Positions 50,063 to 60,794 of a stretch of 64,000 nucleotides of DNA are shown piece after piece. The stretch's first letter is position 1. Every line of letters begins with the position of its first letter. The DNA is from Prorocentrum cordatum. Its lineage: Eukaryota > Sar > Dinophyceae > Prorocentrales > Prorocentraceae. The notes beneath the pieces were generated by a model. That model had not been told where the DNA came from. It ran no database searches and saw nothing but the letters and a program-made list of their open reading frames with translations. The stretch is taken from positions 58,501 to 122,500 of the forward strand of contig CAUYUJ010018297.1 in assembly GCA_963575745.1 (NCBI GenBank). The letters run 5' to 3'. Made by a program: the position numbers and the translations under genes.

Positions 50063-50209
50063 TCGGAGGGGGGAGGGACGGCGGGCGAGCCCGCGCCGAC
50101 GCGCTAGGCCCGGAGCTTCCAGCGTGCTGTGTACAGGAGGTGAGGGGCGGCTGGCCCTCCTCGGGGCCCCGAGGCTGCGCGCCGAAGCCGCCAAGGCCTG
50201 CAACGCCTC

Positions 50210-50397
50210 ATGGGCCTGTTTTCCACCACCACTACCATAAGTCGGAGGGGGGAGGAGGAGGAGGAGGAGGAGGAGGAGGAGGAGGAGGAGGAGGAGGAGG
50301 AGGAGGAGGAGGAGGAGGAGGAGGAGGAGGAGGAGGAGGAGGAGGAGGAGCCCCTCCCCCTCCAACTTATAGTGGTTGTGGTGGAAAACAGGCCCAT
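50210..50397. mobile_element. F7 inverted-repeat element with (GGA)n core, copy 2
   Basis: Arms TGGGCCTGTTTTCCACCACC and ACTTATAGTGG..GTGGAAAACAGGCCCA are inverted over about 40 bp. The core is about 33 GGA units with CCCCTCCCCCTCC on the right. Orientation of the core is opposite to copy 1. Confidence 0.85.
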
Positions 50398-51169
50398 CAA
50401 CGCCCTCCGCCCCCCTGGCCCGCGGCAGTGGTGGTGGCGGGCACGCGGGCAGGGCGCGGTGGAGCCCTGCGCGTGCGCAGGGAACGGGCTGCTGCAGTGT
50501 GGAGGGCGGCGGCGGCGGCGGGGCCGTCCCCTGCGGCGCAGAAGCCGTAACGTCACTTCCCTGGGCCCGCGCGGCGCGCGGCTGGCGACCCCGAATCAAC
50601 CAGCGCTGGCGCCTCGCTTCTGCTTCCCGCCGCCCTCCGCCGATCTTCCGCCGGCAGACCGCCCTTCCGCCGGCTGTTCCGCCGAGGGCGAGGGTGCGCC
50701 GGAGGCGAGGCCTTCGCTGGAGCGCGCCCCATGCGGGCAGCGGTGTGCCGCTCCGCGCGCGCGCGGGGGGAGGACTCCTTCCATGGAGGGGGGCGGCGGC
50801 GGCAGGGCCGTGCGCTTCATGTGGCAATGCGTCCAGTTTTTCCTCGGCTGGTGCGGGCGTACAGCTGGACTCGGACAGAAAAGGAGGTCCAAACTTGGTC
50901 CGTCGCTCCGTCCAGTGAGGCCGTGCGGGCCACACGTGCGCGCGCGTCGGAATCATTCAACGAGAAATGGCACGCCCGACGACTCTGTCAAATAGCACCA
51001 TACGGGCCACACGCGCGCGTCGACGGGACTGCCTGTCGCAACCATCGCAAGGCCGTTGGTTTGCTGCACATGTTAGTGTCTGTTGAGGCTTGGAAACCAC
51101 AAGTGCGTCTCAATGATATGCCAGGGTTTCTGCGCGCGCACTTCCTCAACATCGTCACCAACACCATCG
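50398..51169. other. No gene supported; TTCCGCC repeat at 50,575-50,735
   Basis: CCTCCGCCGATCTTCCGCCGG and CTTCCGCCGGCTGTTCCGCC belong to the TTCCGCC family. 50,968-51,025 (AAATAGCACCATACGGGCC) matches the complement of 60,735-60,785. Confidence 0.45.
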
Positions 51170-52019
51170 TTGACATCATCACCAACGACAACCACTGCCG
51201 TCGTCATTGCCGCCACCATTTCATCACCATTACCATAGTCGTCGTCAGTCTCACCACCGTGGCCACAATCCTCGTCATCCTCATCGTCGTAGTCGTCGCC
51301 CGTGTCATCGTCTCTACTACCATCCCACTAATATCAATAGCGCCGTCGTCACCACTACATTATTGCGCCAGTTGATTTTGACAGCAAGTTGCGGAAGTAG
51401 AGTGGGATGTTTGCTCGAGCATGGGAGCTGGCGGCTTCAAGTTCTTCAAAAAATACAGATCAATTCTACCACTTAGGCTGCACTCCGTAGATTGCACAGC
51501 GTGTATGGCACCGCATCTACTACCACATTTAAGAACAACACGCAGTGTGCACCATGCACAGAGTATGATGACCAGGCTGCCCACGAGGATGCAGGAAACA
51601 TCATAGGATGGTGAATCTTATCAAACTACCGACGAGAAAACAAAGATGAAGCGGCAGAGAATGACCTGGATGCAAAGGAGAGATATGAAGCGGAGGAGGG
51701 AGGATGTGGCTCGAGGGATCGCTTCCAGCCCTGTGAGGGGCGCCGACCACCATCTTGGTGACGGACTCGCAGCCAACCTTTCGGGAGGGGGTGGGGGGCG
51801 CTACCCGCGTGTGGCTGCCGATACTGACCAGACCGATCCTGGGACTAGGATCGGTGGACACGCATTCCTGCAGAACCCAATCCCCCAACGACGCATACAA
51901 CTTAGCAGCGTATGTGTTTCATTTCTTCGACGCCCAGGGGCCATGAGCAGGTCCTAGGACCATTCAACAACTACCTCATAGACCATTCTAATAAGGATGT
52001 TGGGGGAAGGTGAAGAGCT
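51170..52019. other. No gene seen
   Basis: CATC/GTCGTC-rich 51,170-51,345, then lower-GC unique-looking DNA. Confidence 0.35.
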
Positions 52020-52620
52020 TTCGGTTCGATGCGAATTTCGATGAGTGACATGGTTGCCATGTTGATCTGCAGTTCCTTTACACTTGGATGTGCAGTCCAG
52101 TGTGAAATTCGAAGATCGCTTGATTTATCAATCTGCATGAGCGTTCGCAGTGCTGTTTACATCTCGGTCTGCATTCAGATGTGCAGCTTGATCACAACTG
52201 GATTTGAACTTTGAACTGCCTATATGACTTTCGAGTTACATTTCGTTTGCAAGTGAAATTGCATGTCGACTTGCGTGTCGATGGTCATTGTATGTCTGTT
52301 GCGTGTTCCATTATGATTGCAATTGGATGTTCACGCGTGTGCCGTGAAATTGTTAAATTGGATTGCCTTTTCACCGTGCATTTCGATTTGCATGTCGATT
52401 GTCATTGGGTTTGCATTTCGATCGTTACCTGAAGTTCAATTCAAGGTGCAATGCATTTCGATGTGCATGTCGACTGCAATCGCATGTACATTCCGATTTG
52501 CACTAAGCCAAATGCGCATGCCGATCGCAACCGGCGTTGAATTACGATGACCACTTCGATTTCTCAATGCGATGCGCATCTCGAGGCTCATTTCGAAATC
52601 TGACTTCAGCTTTGCAAGTT
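52020..52620. repeat. Low-GC degenerate repeat, GCATTTCGATTTGCATGTC-like
   Basis: TTTCGAT, GCATGTCGA and GATTTGCA words recur every 18-25 bp. GC content is clearly below the rest of the window. Confidence 0.6.
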
Positions 52621-52626
52621 TAGACA

Positions 52627-52793
52627 ACAAAAAATAGACATAAACTTGTGGCCCTCCGCGCGGCTTTCTTGGATCTGCGGTGGACCCCCCTTCCCGGCGC
52701 GCGGAGCGCGCGCCGCTGGGGGGGCCCAGCGCGGATCCAAGAAATCCGCGCGGAGCGCCAGAAGTTTATGTTTATGCAGTTTTTTCTTCTTCG
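52627..52793. mobile_element. F5 foldback element, best-preserved
   Basis: Left ATAGACATAAACTTGTGGCC, CTCCGCGCGG and TTTCTTGGATCTGCGGTGG pair with the complement of CCCAGCGCGGATCCAAG, ATCCGCGCGGAGCG and AGTTTATGTTTATGC. Arms about 65 bp. Central GCGCGCGGAGCGCGCGC. Confidence 0.85.
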
Positions 52794-53039
52794 AATGTCG
52801 GCTGCAACTGCCTTGGGAAGCAGCGCCCTCCCCTCCCCCCACCAGGCAGACCCTTGGCCCCGCCGGCCCTTCCCTGCCCCCTCCCGGCGTGGGGACGGGG
52901 GTGCCCTGTCCTCCGGGGGCTCGCTGGACCCATCCCCGCCCAAGCAAGGGGACACTGGGATAACACGAGAGGCGAAACTGGGATCCGCGGTCTTGCTTCT
53001 GGGGCGCGATCCCGCGGATACGCGGCCGTACAGTAGGGG

Positions 53040-53190
53040 CTCGACCACAAGAAGCCTTCCACAAGTAGCCCAACCCTGAGACCCGAGAACGATCATTGGT
53101 TTTTGGTGTGGGAACGTCACGCCTTCCACAGCGAAACCACCGAAACCCAAGAAACCCTGAACACCCTGGAGGCAAGCAGGGTGTTTACTT
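53040..53190 (+). repeat. Dispersed repeat, copy of 9,540
   Basis: GGGGCTCGACCACAAGAAG, CAACCCTGAGACCC, GGTTTTTGGTGTGGGAACG and ACACCCTGGAGGCAAGC. Confidence 0.65.
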
Positions 53191-53430
53191 TCATAGACCT
53201 CCGCTGTACGGATACGTTCAGCGCGAAGCATCCGAAACAAAAACGTACCCGCGAGGACGCGGCCCAAAGGGCTCAACTAGCGAGGCCGCGGATACGGACA
53301 TGTTTTTCGCCCGCGACGGGAGAGTCACCGTACCCTGCCCCATCAAGGGTTCGGTTGGTTCTGACGATGACGAAAATACATGGGAACTTCGACTCGCATT
53401 ATCCGCAAGACAGCGAAGAAAAAAACCACA
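53191..53430. other. No gene supported
   Basis: Open frames exist here but have no natural domain. Confidence 0.3.
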
Positions 53431-53700
53431 GGACAACCGCGGGACAAACACGGGACAACCCACAGAACAACCAAGGGGACGACAACGACCAAGGGACAAC
53501 CCACGGCGCACGGGACAACCACAAGGCAACCAGGCACAACCACGGGACAATCACGGCACAACCCACGGGACAACCCACAAGACAATCCACACGACAACCA
53601 CGGGACAAGCCACGGGACAACCCACCCTACGGGACAACCCATGGCACAAACGAAGGGAAAACGCCAGGGACAATCGCGGGACAACCCACGGCCTTGCCTT
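53430..53700. repeat. Minisatellite GGGACAACCCAC
   Basis: GGGACAACC and GGCACAACC words every 10-14 bp. Confidence 0.85.
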
Positions 53701-54219
53701 GGCTGACACATCATCGCCCTCGAGCCACTTCGCCTCGTACGCGCGCGCGCGACACGAACGAAACCGATGTCCCGGCTGGGTCACTTCGCTCACACCTCAC
53801 ACCCCCAACCTCCGACTCGGGATCATAACCGACCCCGTGGGAAAAGGCAAAGAACTCCAGGGGCCGCGCATTTACAAAAACACGGCCGACGTCGGAGGCC
53901 TGGGATCCTGGCGTTGGTCGGTACGCCATCCTGCCTGAGCCAAGGCGGCGCACACAGAAGCCAAGCGCAAGCCTTGGCACGGCGCTAGGGCGCCCGTTTG
54001 AAATATAGCGAGCTGCAAAATCGAGAGACTTAGGGAGAGGGAGGAGGAGGGGGAGGAGGAGGAGGAGGAGGAGGAGGAGGAGGAGGAGGAGGAGGAGGAC
54101 GAGGAGCAGGAGGAGGCTCTGCGCACCCGACGTGAGCTACGCTCGCGGCGATCGGAGACCTGGGTTAGTTACTGCTTTGGTTGACTGCAGGGGAAACGTT
54201 CGGGCGGGACCAGCTCAGG
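53701..54219. other. No gene supported; (GGA)n at 54,037-54,115
   Basis: Mixed sequence and one GGA microsatellite. Confidence 0.4.
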
Positions 54220-54400
54220 GGGAGAAGCATCGACCTGGAATCGGCGATAAGTAGCCGATAGATCGGCGTTGGGCCGCCGATAGCAACTCCGCACGTTCCT
54301 AGGTTGGGCTGTCGGTCGGCCCCTATCAGCGATCAAGGGGCGATTGAGGATCGCTACGTTCCCTCCTGAGCCTATCACTTCATAATGCGGGCCCACGACT
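54220..54400. repeat. Intron-start-like repeat (GATAGGCTCAGG)
   Basis: The complement reads GTGATAGGCTCAGGAGGGAA, then GATCCTCAATCGCCCCTTG. The same words begin the introns after gene B exons at 60,028 (GGGATAGGCTCAGGG) and 63,385 (GGGATGGGCTCAGGG). The left part has GATAAGTAGCCGATAGATCGG palindromes. Confidence 0.5.
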
Positions 54401-54722
54401 CATTAGATTCCTAAAATGAAACAAACCTCTCGGGCGAAGAATTGTGGATATTCGAGCGACCCTAGATCGCCAGAGCCGCGCCTCTCGACAGCACGCGAGT
54501 CATAACGGGCAGCCAGAACTGGAACGACGGCTGGGAAACACCGCAGCGAGGGGAGAAGCATGACAGATCTTGCGCCGTCCGGAGCGCTGGCGCCCCCCTC
54601 CCCCGCCCCCCAGAGAGAGGACGGGGGCCGTCCTCCCTGTCTACTTCTGGGGCTGACGTTGTAACGCTGCTTTTAAGCCCCTGCTGGGGCCGACTGCAAG
54701 TGGGTGGCCGGCACCCTCCCTA
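54401..54722. other. No gene seen
   Basis: Ordinary sequence. Confidence 0.3.
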
Positions 54723-54892
54723 GAAGAAGACAAGACGCCACAAACACAAACTTTGGCGCTCCGCGCGGATCTCTCGGATCTGCGCTCGACTCCCCTCCCT
54801 GGCGCCGGAGGCGTCGCCTGGGGAACCCAGCGCGGATCCAAGAGATCCACGCGGAGCGCCAAAAGTTATGTTTATGGTGCTGGATCTTCTTA
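54723..54892. mobile_element. F5 foldback element
   Basis: GAAGAAGACAAGACGCCACA, AACTTTGGCGCTCCGCGCGG and TCTCTCGGATCTGCGC pair with CCCAGCGCGGATCC, GATCCACGCGGAGCGCC and AAAAGTTATGTTTATGG. The centre is a CTGGCGCC..GGCGTCGCC hairpin. Confidence 0.8.
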
Positions 54893-55013
54893 TGTGTGTG
54901 CTTATGTTTACGTCTAAGTTCAAGTTTATGGTTTGTTTTTCTCATGTTCATGTGTATGGGTTCTTCTTTTGCTGATGTTTGTGTGTATGACGTGCTTTTT
55001 CTTCGACTCCCGC

Positions 55014-55149
55014 CTTGGGGTGCTTGGCGATCTGCTGCACAAACTTGTCCGAGGCAACCTCCCCGCTCCGCCGGCCGCGCGCGGGAGCAGGGCTCGGCAC
55101 GGGCGGCGCCGGGGGCAGTGGAGCCTCATCCTCCTCGCCCTCGACCTCA
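55014..55149 (-). CDS. Gene B candidate exon, acidic then basic
   Basis: Minus strand: after GGATACTCAG it reads EVEGEEDEAPLPPAPPVPSP, then RRSGEVASDKFVQQIAKHPK and a GC donor. Natural composition: acidic start, Pro/Ala linker, basic helix. It may be a disordered loop in gene B or belong to another gene. The (TCC)n tract upstream would be intronic. Confidence 0.4.
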
Positions 55150-55164
55150 CTGAGTATCCCCCTT

Positions 55165-55375
55165 CCTCCTCCTCCTCCTCCTCCACTTCCTCCTCCTCCT
55201 CCACTTCCTCCTCCTTCTCCTCCTCCTCCTCCTCCTCCTCCTCCTCCGCCTCGTCGTCGACGTCATCATTCCCCCTCCTCCTCCTCCTCCTCCTCCTCCT
55301 CCTCCTCCTCCCCCTCCTCCTCCTCCTCCTCCTCCTCCTCCTCCTCCTCCTCCTCCTCCTCCTCCTCCTTCTTCC
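55165..55375. repeat. (TCC)n microsatellite
   Basis: Two blocks of TCC split by TCGTCGTCGACGTCATC. Confidence 0.95.
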
Positions 55376-55649
55376 CTTCCTCATCGTTCGGTATCCTCAT
55401 CCTCCTCGGCCTTCTCATTAGCCGCAACCGCAGCCTCATCCTCCTCGTCTGGCCCGCGCCCATCCCGGCGCGTCCAGCATCGATTGGGCGGCCATCAAAT
55501 CGAGAGCGGGGTGCGACATCCTCCTCATAGTATTTGATGTGCCGCGGGGGCTGTGAGTCCTCAAGCCCTCGTGAGCCAGAGCGCGAGATCGCCATTGGCA
55601 TCCGTCCTCCCAGACATTCTCCTACTTGGCGGGCTCCCGAACACCTGGC

Positions 55650-55815
55650 CACCTCTTTCCTTCCGCTGGCTTCCGCCGGCCTCCCGCCGACGGAGCCGGC
55701 CCCGTTTTACTTCCGCAGCTTCCGCCGGCCTTCTGCCTCCTTCCGCCGAGGAAGAGATGCCCATTCCTTCGACCCTCGAAGGCGAGGCCCTCTCTGGAAC
55801 GCCCCATTGGTCGTC
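55650..55815 (+). repeat. TTCCGCC-rich dispersed repeat
   Basis: CTTCCGCTGGCTTCCGCCGG, GAAGAGATGCCCATTCC and GACCCTCGAAGGCGAGG, GGAACGCCCC match 44,640. Confidence 0.65.
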
Positions 55816-55845
55816 GCCCCCCTCCTTCTCGAAACTGAGCAGGAC

Positions 55846-55920
55846 CTGGAGGACGTGGAAGGAGAAGCCGCTCGGCCGCGCAGAGAGCCGCAGAGCGACC
55901 TCGCACTCTTGCGCGGCAAC
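55846..55920 (-). CDS. Gene B exon, HEAT-like
   Basis: Minus strand, exactly 25 codons, phase 0 at both ends, between CAGGCCACAG and GTCCTG: VAAQECEVALRLSARPSGFS, then FHVLQ. Helix, turn, start of second helix. The frame also stays open past the GT (VLLSFEKEGG), so the exon may be longer. Confidence 0.5.
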
Positions 55921-56074
55921 CTGTGGCCTGAGACACCGCGAAACCGCAGCGCCCGACTCCGTCGCCCCGCCCGCAGTCAGGAAGAGGCGCCGCCAAGCCC
56001 TTGGACGTCGCGAGAACGACGACGGGCGATCCTTGCGTGTGCCTCCCTGCGGCCAGGAGCTTCTGCTCCGCGTG

Positions 56075-56240
56075 TCGCGGCGGCGGCCCCGGCGACGCGC
56101 GATGGCCCCTGCGAGCTGTTGGCGTGTCGCTCCCTGCTCCGCGGCCCGAAAGGGCTGAGTAGAGCTCGGAGCGTCGACCCTGCGGGGCCAGGGCGCGGTT
56201 GGCGCGTCGCACGCAGGCGCCGTGGGCACAGAGCAGGCGG
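56075..56240. repeat. Dispersed repeat with CGCGGCGGCGG core, copy 3
   Basis: GTGTCGCGGCGGCGGCCCC, GACGCGCGATGGCCCCTGCG and GCGTGTCGC, as at 9,806. Confidence 0.6.
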
Positions 56241-56289
56241 AGCGACCCCGACCCGCTGAGCAGACGCTCCCGGCAGTATCTCAGCGTCC

Positions 56290-56400
56290 AGGGCCCAGGG
56301 GTCCCTTTACCCGCCCGGAGGCCGTCCAAGAAACGACTCGCGACGAAGCATCGGTCCAGGGGAGGAGGCTGAAGCTCCAGGGCACGCGTCACCATAGAAG
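56290..56400 (+). mobile_element. F1 element, decayed
   Basis: CCCGGAGGCCGTCC, AACGACTCGCGACGAAGC and GGAGGCTGAAGCTCC align with the F1 middle. Confidence 0.4.
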
Positions 56401-57330
56401 GCAAACGCCGAAGGTCTGCCCCGCCTCGCCCTCTCATCATGCAGCCCTCCAGACGCCCCGAACAACTGCTGATGAGCAGACAGATGACGAGGAGTATGGC
56501 GAATGGTTCCCCGCTGTTGCTCGCCGCGAGTGCGAGATGAACGCTCCTGGCCTGGGCCTGACATACGCACCCAACAGATAGCCGCATGATGCCCCCCCCC
56601 GCACTCCCCACTGCGGCACCCCAAGTCTGACATCGCTGGCACCTGCGAGCGAGGTCCTCTCCATGAGCGTCGGGAAAACCTCGCGTGGGCAATGACAGGG
56701 AAGACGGTTGGAGAAGAAAGGAGAGAGGGGAAGAAGGACAGGGCGGGTCAGGAGGAGGAGGAGGAAGATGAGGAGGAAGAGGAGGCAGAAGATCACTGCG
56801 ACGACTAGAAGGGAGCAGGAATGATGAGGATGAGGAGGACACAGGACGTGGGAAGAGGGCAACAAGGGGGAGACGCCAGATGGGGCCGCGTCGGCCCGAG
56901 CGGCGACAACAAGAGCAGAGACGGCGGCCTCGAGACGAAAGGCACCGATACCGACACTCTGCAGACCTCTCCTGGGCTGCTGCTCGACCCAGGAATCCCG
57001 CGGAGAGTTCCGCTGTGGCGGCGTGGTCTCTCAAGATCGAGCAGCGGCATCGGCACATGCCACTCCCCGTATGACGGGTGCGAGCCTGAGAGACCAACTG
57101 CATTCCCGTGGGATAGAAGATAGAATCCTCCGAGACACCCCTCCATTCCCCCCCCCCCCTCCCCTGAATCTCTGCCTCCACCTCCTCCTCCCCATCCTCC
57201 TCACGCTCCTCCTCCTCATGCGGCTCATCCCCCTGCTCGTCCTACTTTTCCTCCTACCTCGTCGTGGTCAGCGTCCTCATCTTCAGGGTCAGCGGCACCG
57301 GCCGTAAGGCCTTCGCAATAGAATCCTCCG
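56401..57330. other. No gene supported; F6-like remnant at 56,942-57,060
   Basis: GGCACCGATACCGACACTC and CAGACCTCTCC, with GGCATCGGCAC on the right, are F6-like. No coding sequence supported. Confidence 0.4.
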
Positions 57331-57521
57331 AGACGGGGTCCGAGTAGATGGGGCCAGAGGATTGCACCGCATCACCGATACGTCGCCGATGCATCGGCGA
57401 CGTGGGCGATGCATCGGCGCCGTCGGCGTGACGAAAAGCGGGCTCCAGATCGAGCCACGTGGTCGACGCATCGGCGATGCGGCGCGATCCTTCGACCCCA
57501 TCTACTCCGATCCCATCTGGG
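57331..57521. mobile_element. F9 inverted-repeat element, copy 2
   Basis: GGTCCGAGTAGATGGGGCC, GAGGATTGCACCGCATC pair with GATGCGGCGCGATCCTTCG and CCCCATCTACTCCGATCCC. GATGCATCGGCG words inside. Confidence 0.8.
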
Positions 57522-57557
57522 AGGCCTGGATGGGAGCAGCAGCTCAGCCCGCGGAGC

Positions 57558-57620
57558 CTTGGCAAGCCCCATGCTGATGTCGAGGCCCGACAGAGCCGAC
57601 GCCATGTGGGTGATGGCGCC
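57558..57620 (-). CDS. Gene B exon, helical
   Basis: Minus strand, exactly 21 codons, phase 0 at both ends: after CTTTGCCAG it reads GAITHMASALSGLDISMGLA and K, then a GC donor (AAG then GC). The ATG-containing natural sequence has a HEAT-like helix. Confidence 0.45.
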
Positions 57621-57724
57621 CTGGCAAAGTCGTACGGCTCCTGCCCCACCCGTTGTCGATTCTGCTCCACTTCCTTCGCCTCATCCGCCCCCTCTTCCTT
57701 CGCCTCTACCTCCCCCTCATCTTG

Positions 57725-58065
57725 GTCCTCCTCCTCCTCCTCCTCCTCCTCCTCCTCCTCCTCCTCCTTCTGCTTCTCCTCCTCCTCCTCCTCCTCTCCT
57801 CCTCCTCCTCCTCCTCCTCCTCTCCTCCTCCTCCTCCTCCTCTCCTCTCCTCCTCCTCCTCCTCATCCTCCTCCTCCTCTCCTCCTCCTCTCCTCCTCCT
57901 CCCTCTCCTCTCTCCTCTCCTCCTCCTCCTCCTCCTCCTCCTCCTCCTCCTCCTCCTCCTCCCCTCCTTCTGTTTCTCCTCCTCCTCCTCCTCCTTCTGC
58001 TTCTCATCCTCCTTCTCCTCCTCCTCCTCCTCCTCCTCCTCCTCCTCCTCCTCCCCCTTCTCGTA
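57725..58065. repeat. (TCC)n microsatellite
   Basis: About 340 bp of TCC with TCTCC and TTC interruptions, in the gap between gene B exons. Confidence 0.95.
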
Positions 58066-58471
58066 CTTCGCCTATGAATCCTCACGTTATTCTCCCCAGC
58101 GCCCTTCACTCCGCGCCTTCCACCTCCTCCTCTTCCTACGCACGGCTCACCGTCCGTGCTCACTGCTCCAGCAGCGCCGCCCCTGACAACTTGACTTGGG
58201 CGGCACGCACACCAGCATCGATCCCTCCCTGGACCTCTCGTGCAGCACGTTCCCGCCAGGAACTGCAGCCGCGACGAGGGCCTCCCCGCAGGCTCTCCCC
58301 CCCCCCTCGTGCCTCTCTGCGCGCGCCCTTGCGATGGAGAGCGACGACGTCGACCAGGACGAGGGTGGGCAACGAGCGGCGGCGGCAGCAGCAACAGCTG
58401 CAGCGCTGCCGCGGCGCCCCCCCCCGCCCCGAGGCAGCCCCTCCCAGAAACACGGCGCGGTCCGCGCCCAC

Positions 58472-58522
58472 CGGGCTGGCCAGCGCCCGCTGCGCCGCGG
58501 CGCAGATGCCCGCGAACGCCTC
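58472..58522 (-). CDS. Gene B candidate exon
   Basis: Minus strand, 17 codons: after CCCGAGAG it reads EAFAGICAAAQRALASP, then GT. Short, helical, low certainty. Confidence 0.3.
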
Positions 58523-58645
58523 CTCTCGGGCGCGGCCTAACCGACCCCTGGCAAACCATCTCCTTCCGTGGCGTCAGCCTCGCCTCCCGAGCTCGGCCAG
58601 GCCGACTATAGGGGTCGCTTGGGCCGCCCCCGATCCTCCAGCGAC

Positions 58646-58905
58646 GCGCCGCGGCGCTGGGCCCCCGACTCGCCCACGGCCACGGCGGCCTCCGTCAGCG
58701 CCCGCAGCGCCACCGCGACCGCGTCCTCGCTGCCCTCGGCCGGCGCCCGCAGTGCCGCGAGCACCTCGGGCGGGCAGCCCGCCCAGTCCGCGAGGCCCTG
58801 CGGCACCTCCCACGGGGCGCCGGCGGCGGCGAGCGCTCCGCCGCCCTGGGGGGGGGCCTTCGGGGCGTCCGGCTGGCGCTCGGGCAGCTTCAGCAGCTTC
58901 CGCAC
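58646..58905 (-). CDS. Gene B exon, HEAT/ARM-like
   Basis: Minus strand: after GGGGACAG it reads VRKLLKLPERQPDAPKAP, APWEVPQGLADWAGCPPE, VLAALRAPAEGSEDAVAVAL and RALTEAAVAVGESGAQ, then GTCGCTGG. Paired helices with Leu/Ala at regular spacing fit an alpha-solenoid. An F1 element ends 7 bases upstream of the acceptor, so F1 provides the 3' part of the intron. Confidence 0.5.
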
Positions 58906-58912
58906 CTGTCCC

Positions 58913-59099
58913 CCCAGACCCCCTCGAAGGATGACAACATTACGACGGGAGGTGTTTGGCCATTTTCGGCCTCCTGGGGGTCCTTGTAAGGCCCCGGGAC
59001 CGTCACAACACGACTCAGGATGAAAAACCAGCCCCCGGGAATGGGTCGAAACCTCTGGGGGTCGACGTCCTGAAAAGATCATGACGTCGGCGATCTGGG
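58913..59099 (+). mobile_element. F1 element, complete
   Basis: CCCAGACCCCCTCGAAGG to ATGACGTCGGCGATCTGGG; interior as consensus (CATTTTCGGCCTCCTGGGGG). Confidence 0.85.
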
Positions 59100-60027
59100 C
59101 CTCGGATCCTGGTGTTGCCATTTCTTCACAGCGGGCTTGGTCTGGGGCTCCGGCCGCGTTTTTGTTGCGATGTTGCCTTTTTAGTGGCAACGTCGGACCG
59201 CAGGGGAGAAGAGTGGACGAGTCGAAGGCTAGTCCACGCAAGGATGGGCCCTGGGCAAGGGCGACCTGTGGTGCGCGGCTTGAGGGGATGCGCGAGGGGG
59301 GCCAAGCCCAAGCGCGCAAGCCGCTGGCATCGCATGCGTAGCATCCAGCGATCGGGGCATCCCAGCGGGCCCGTGCCAGGCCTCACCCCGGCCAAGGGCC
59401 ATCCGTTTCGGAGAAGCGACGGTCGGCGAAGCAGCCGCACGCAGCCGCCTTACCGGGCGCCGCTGGGCGCCCGCAGCTGCCATGTCTCGAGTAACTAACG
59501 TGCCCAGCGGTGGGGCCGAGAAACCAGCTGCGCACAGCCTGCAAGTGTCGTACCCTTCCAGATTTCCCCCCTCCTCCCCCCCCCCCGCCCGGACACCCGA
59601 CGATGTGATTCAAGGCACGGCCCCAGAAGTCCCGATCCACTCACCAGGAGTAGTTCTTCGCCCTGGACCCCTTCTTGATGGTCCTGGGGGCCCGAAGGCG
59701 GTGCCCGGCGGTGCCCGAGGTCCGAAATCATGGAAAACGCCGGGACTGAAAACACACGCTTCGTCGGAGATCTGGGGTCGTACCCCGCTTTGCAATTCCT
59801 AACCGCTTCGGCGATGGGCCCCAGATTGCCTGACCGCATGCTCCTGGGCGGGGTGGGCTATCACGCCCCCATCGGCAAGGAATAGGCGATTGAGGATCGA
59901 CGAGACGGGCGCATCGAACCCCAATCGCCCATTCCCCGCTCAAACCTCGTCGATGCGCCGGGCAGCATTACGGGGGGTAGGCTCCACGGGCGCATGGCGA
60001 TCCCTGAGCCTATCCCCCGAATGTGAC
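59100..60027. other. Intron of gene B filled with repeat elements
   Basis: 59,235-59,400 is a diverged copy of the GAGTGACC element at 45,253 (CTGGGCAAGGGCGACC, TGGTGCGCGGC). 59,590-59,770 resembles a decayed inverted F1. 59,860-60,027 carries CGATTGAGGATCG and the GATAGGCTCAGGG intron start. No exon seen. Confidence 0.45.
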
Positions 60028-60191
60028 TCCTGGATTTCGCCCTCCACGACCTGCGCCAGGGACTTGGCCGGCACGTCCTGCAGCGCCGCCACCCACGCCT
60101 CCTTGATCGTCTCGTGGTCGGCCTCGGCGGCGGCGCCGCGAAGGTGCATCTTGCACACGAGGGCGAGGAGGCGGGCGGACTCGTGCCGCAC
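60028..60191 (-). CDS. Gene B exon, HEAT/ARM-like
   Basis: Minus strand: after GTGTACACAG it reads VRHESARLLALVCKMHLRGA, then AAEADHETIKEAWVAALQDV and PAKSLAQVVEGEIQ, then GT. Three clear amphipathic helices; VRHESARLLAL is a typical HEAT A-helix start. One of the most convincing exons here. The intron after it begins GTCACATTCGGGGGATAGG, shared with the intron after the 63,385 exon. Confidence 0.55.
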
Positions 60192-60794
60192 CTGTGTACA
60201 CCCCCAGCAAGTGTTAGCCAGCGTGGGCCGCGAAACAATGTGTTCTGGCATACTGCGGTGCAATATCCAACGTATGTGGTGCAACCTATGTGGTGCAACT
60301 GCGTTTTACAAGCGAAGTCACAAACTCCGTGCTCTTGCAAACATCCCACCCACCAACCCGCGACTTGGTTTGCAAAACCCATGCGGCAGCGATTCCGATG
60401 AGTGCTTGGCGTTGGCTGGTGCATCTCTGCCCGCGCATGCTCGCGCGCACAACGGCCAGCTAGTTTGGCGCGACCAGCGCGGCCGCGGTAGCGCTAACCG
60501 CTGGGCACTCCCCAAAGGGCACTTCAATGCGAGTCGGTGACTTGGGCGGGCGCGATGTCATGGTGACGCCGACAATGGTACACACGATTCTGAGGGTAGC
60601 TATGATGGTGACGATGGTGGCGATGACCACGGCAAAGCCAATGAGGGCGCCGATGTTGATCAGGCCGATGACGATAACGGTGTCCTCGCGTCCGTGATGA
60701 TGATTGTGGACGGAGTTCAACATGCGCGCGCGGCCGACGCACGCGAATGGCCCGCATGGCATTATTTCACACAGACCGTGCCCCCACAGCACGC
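60192..60794. other. Intron sequence, no exon recognised
   Basis: 60,735-60,785 matches the complement of 50,968-51,025. Confidence 0.35.
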
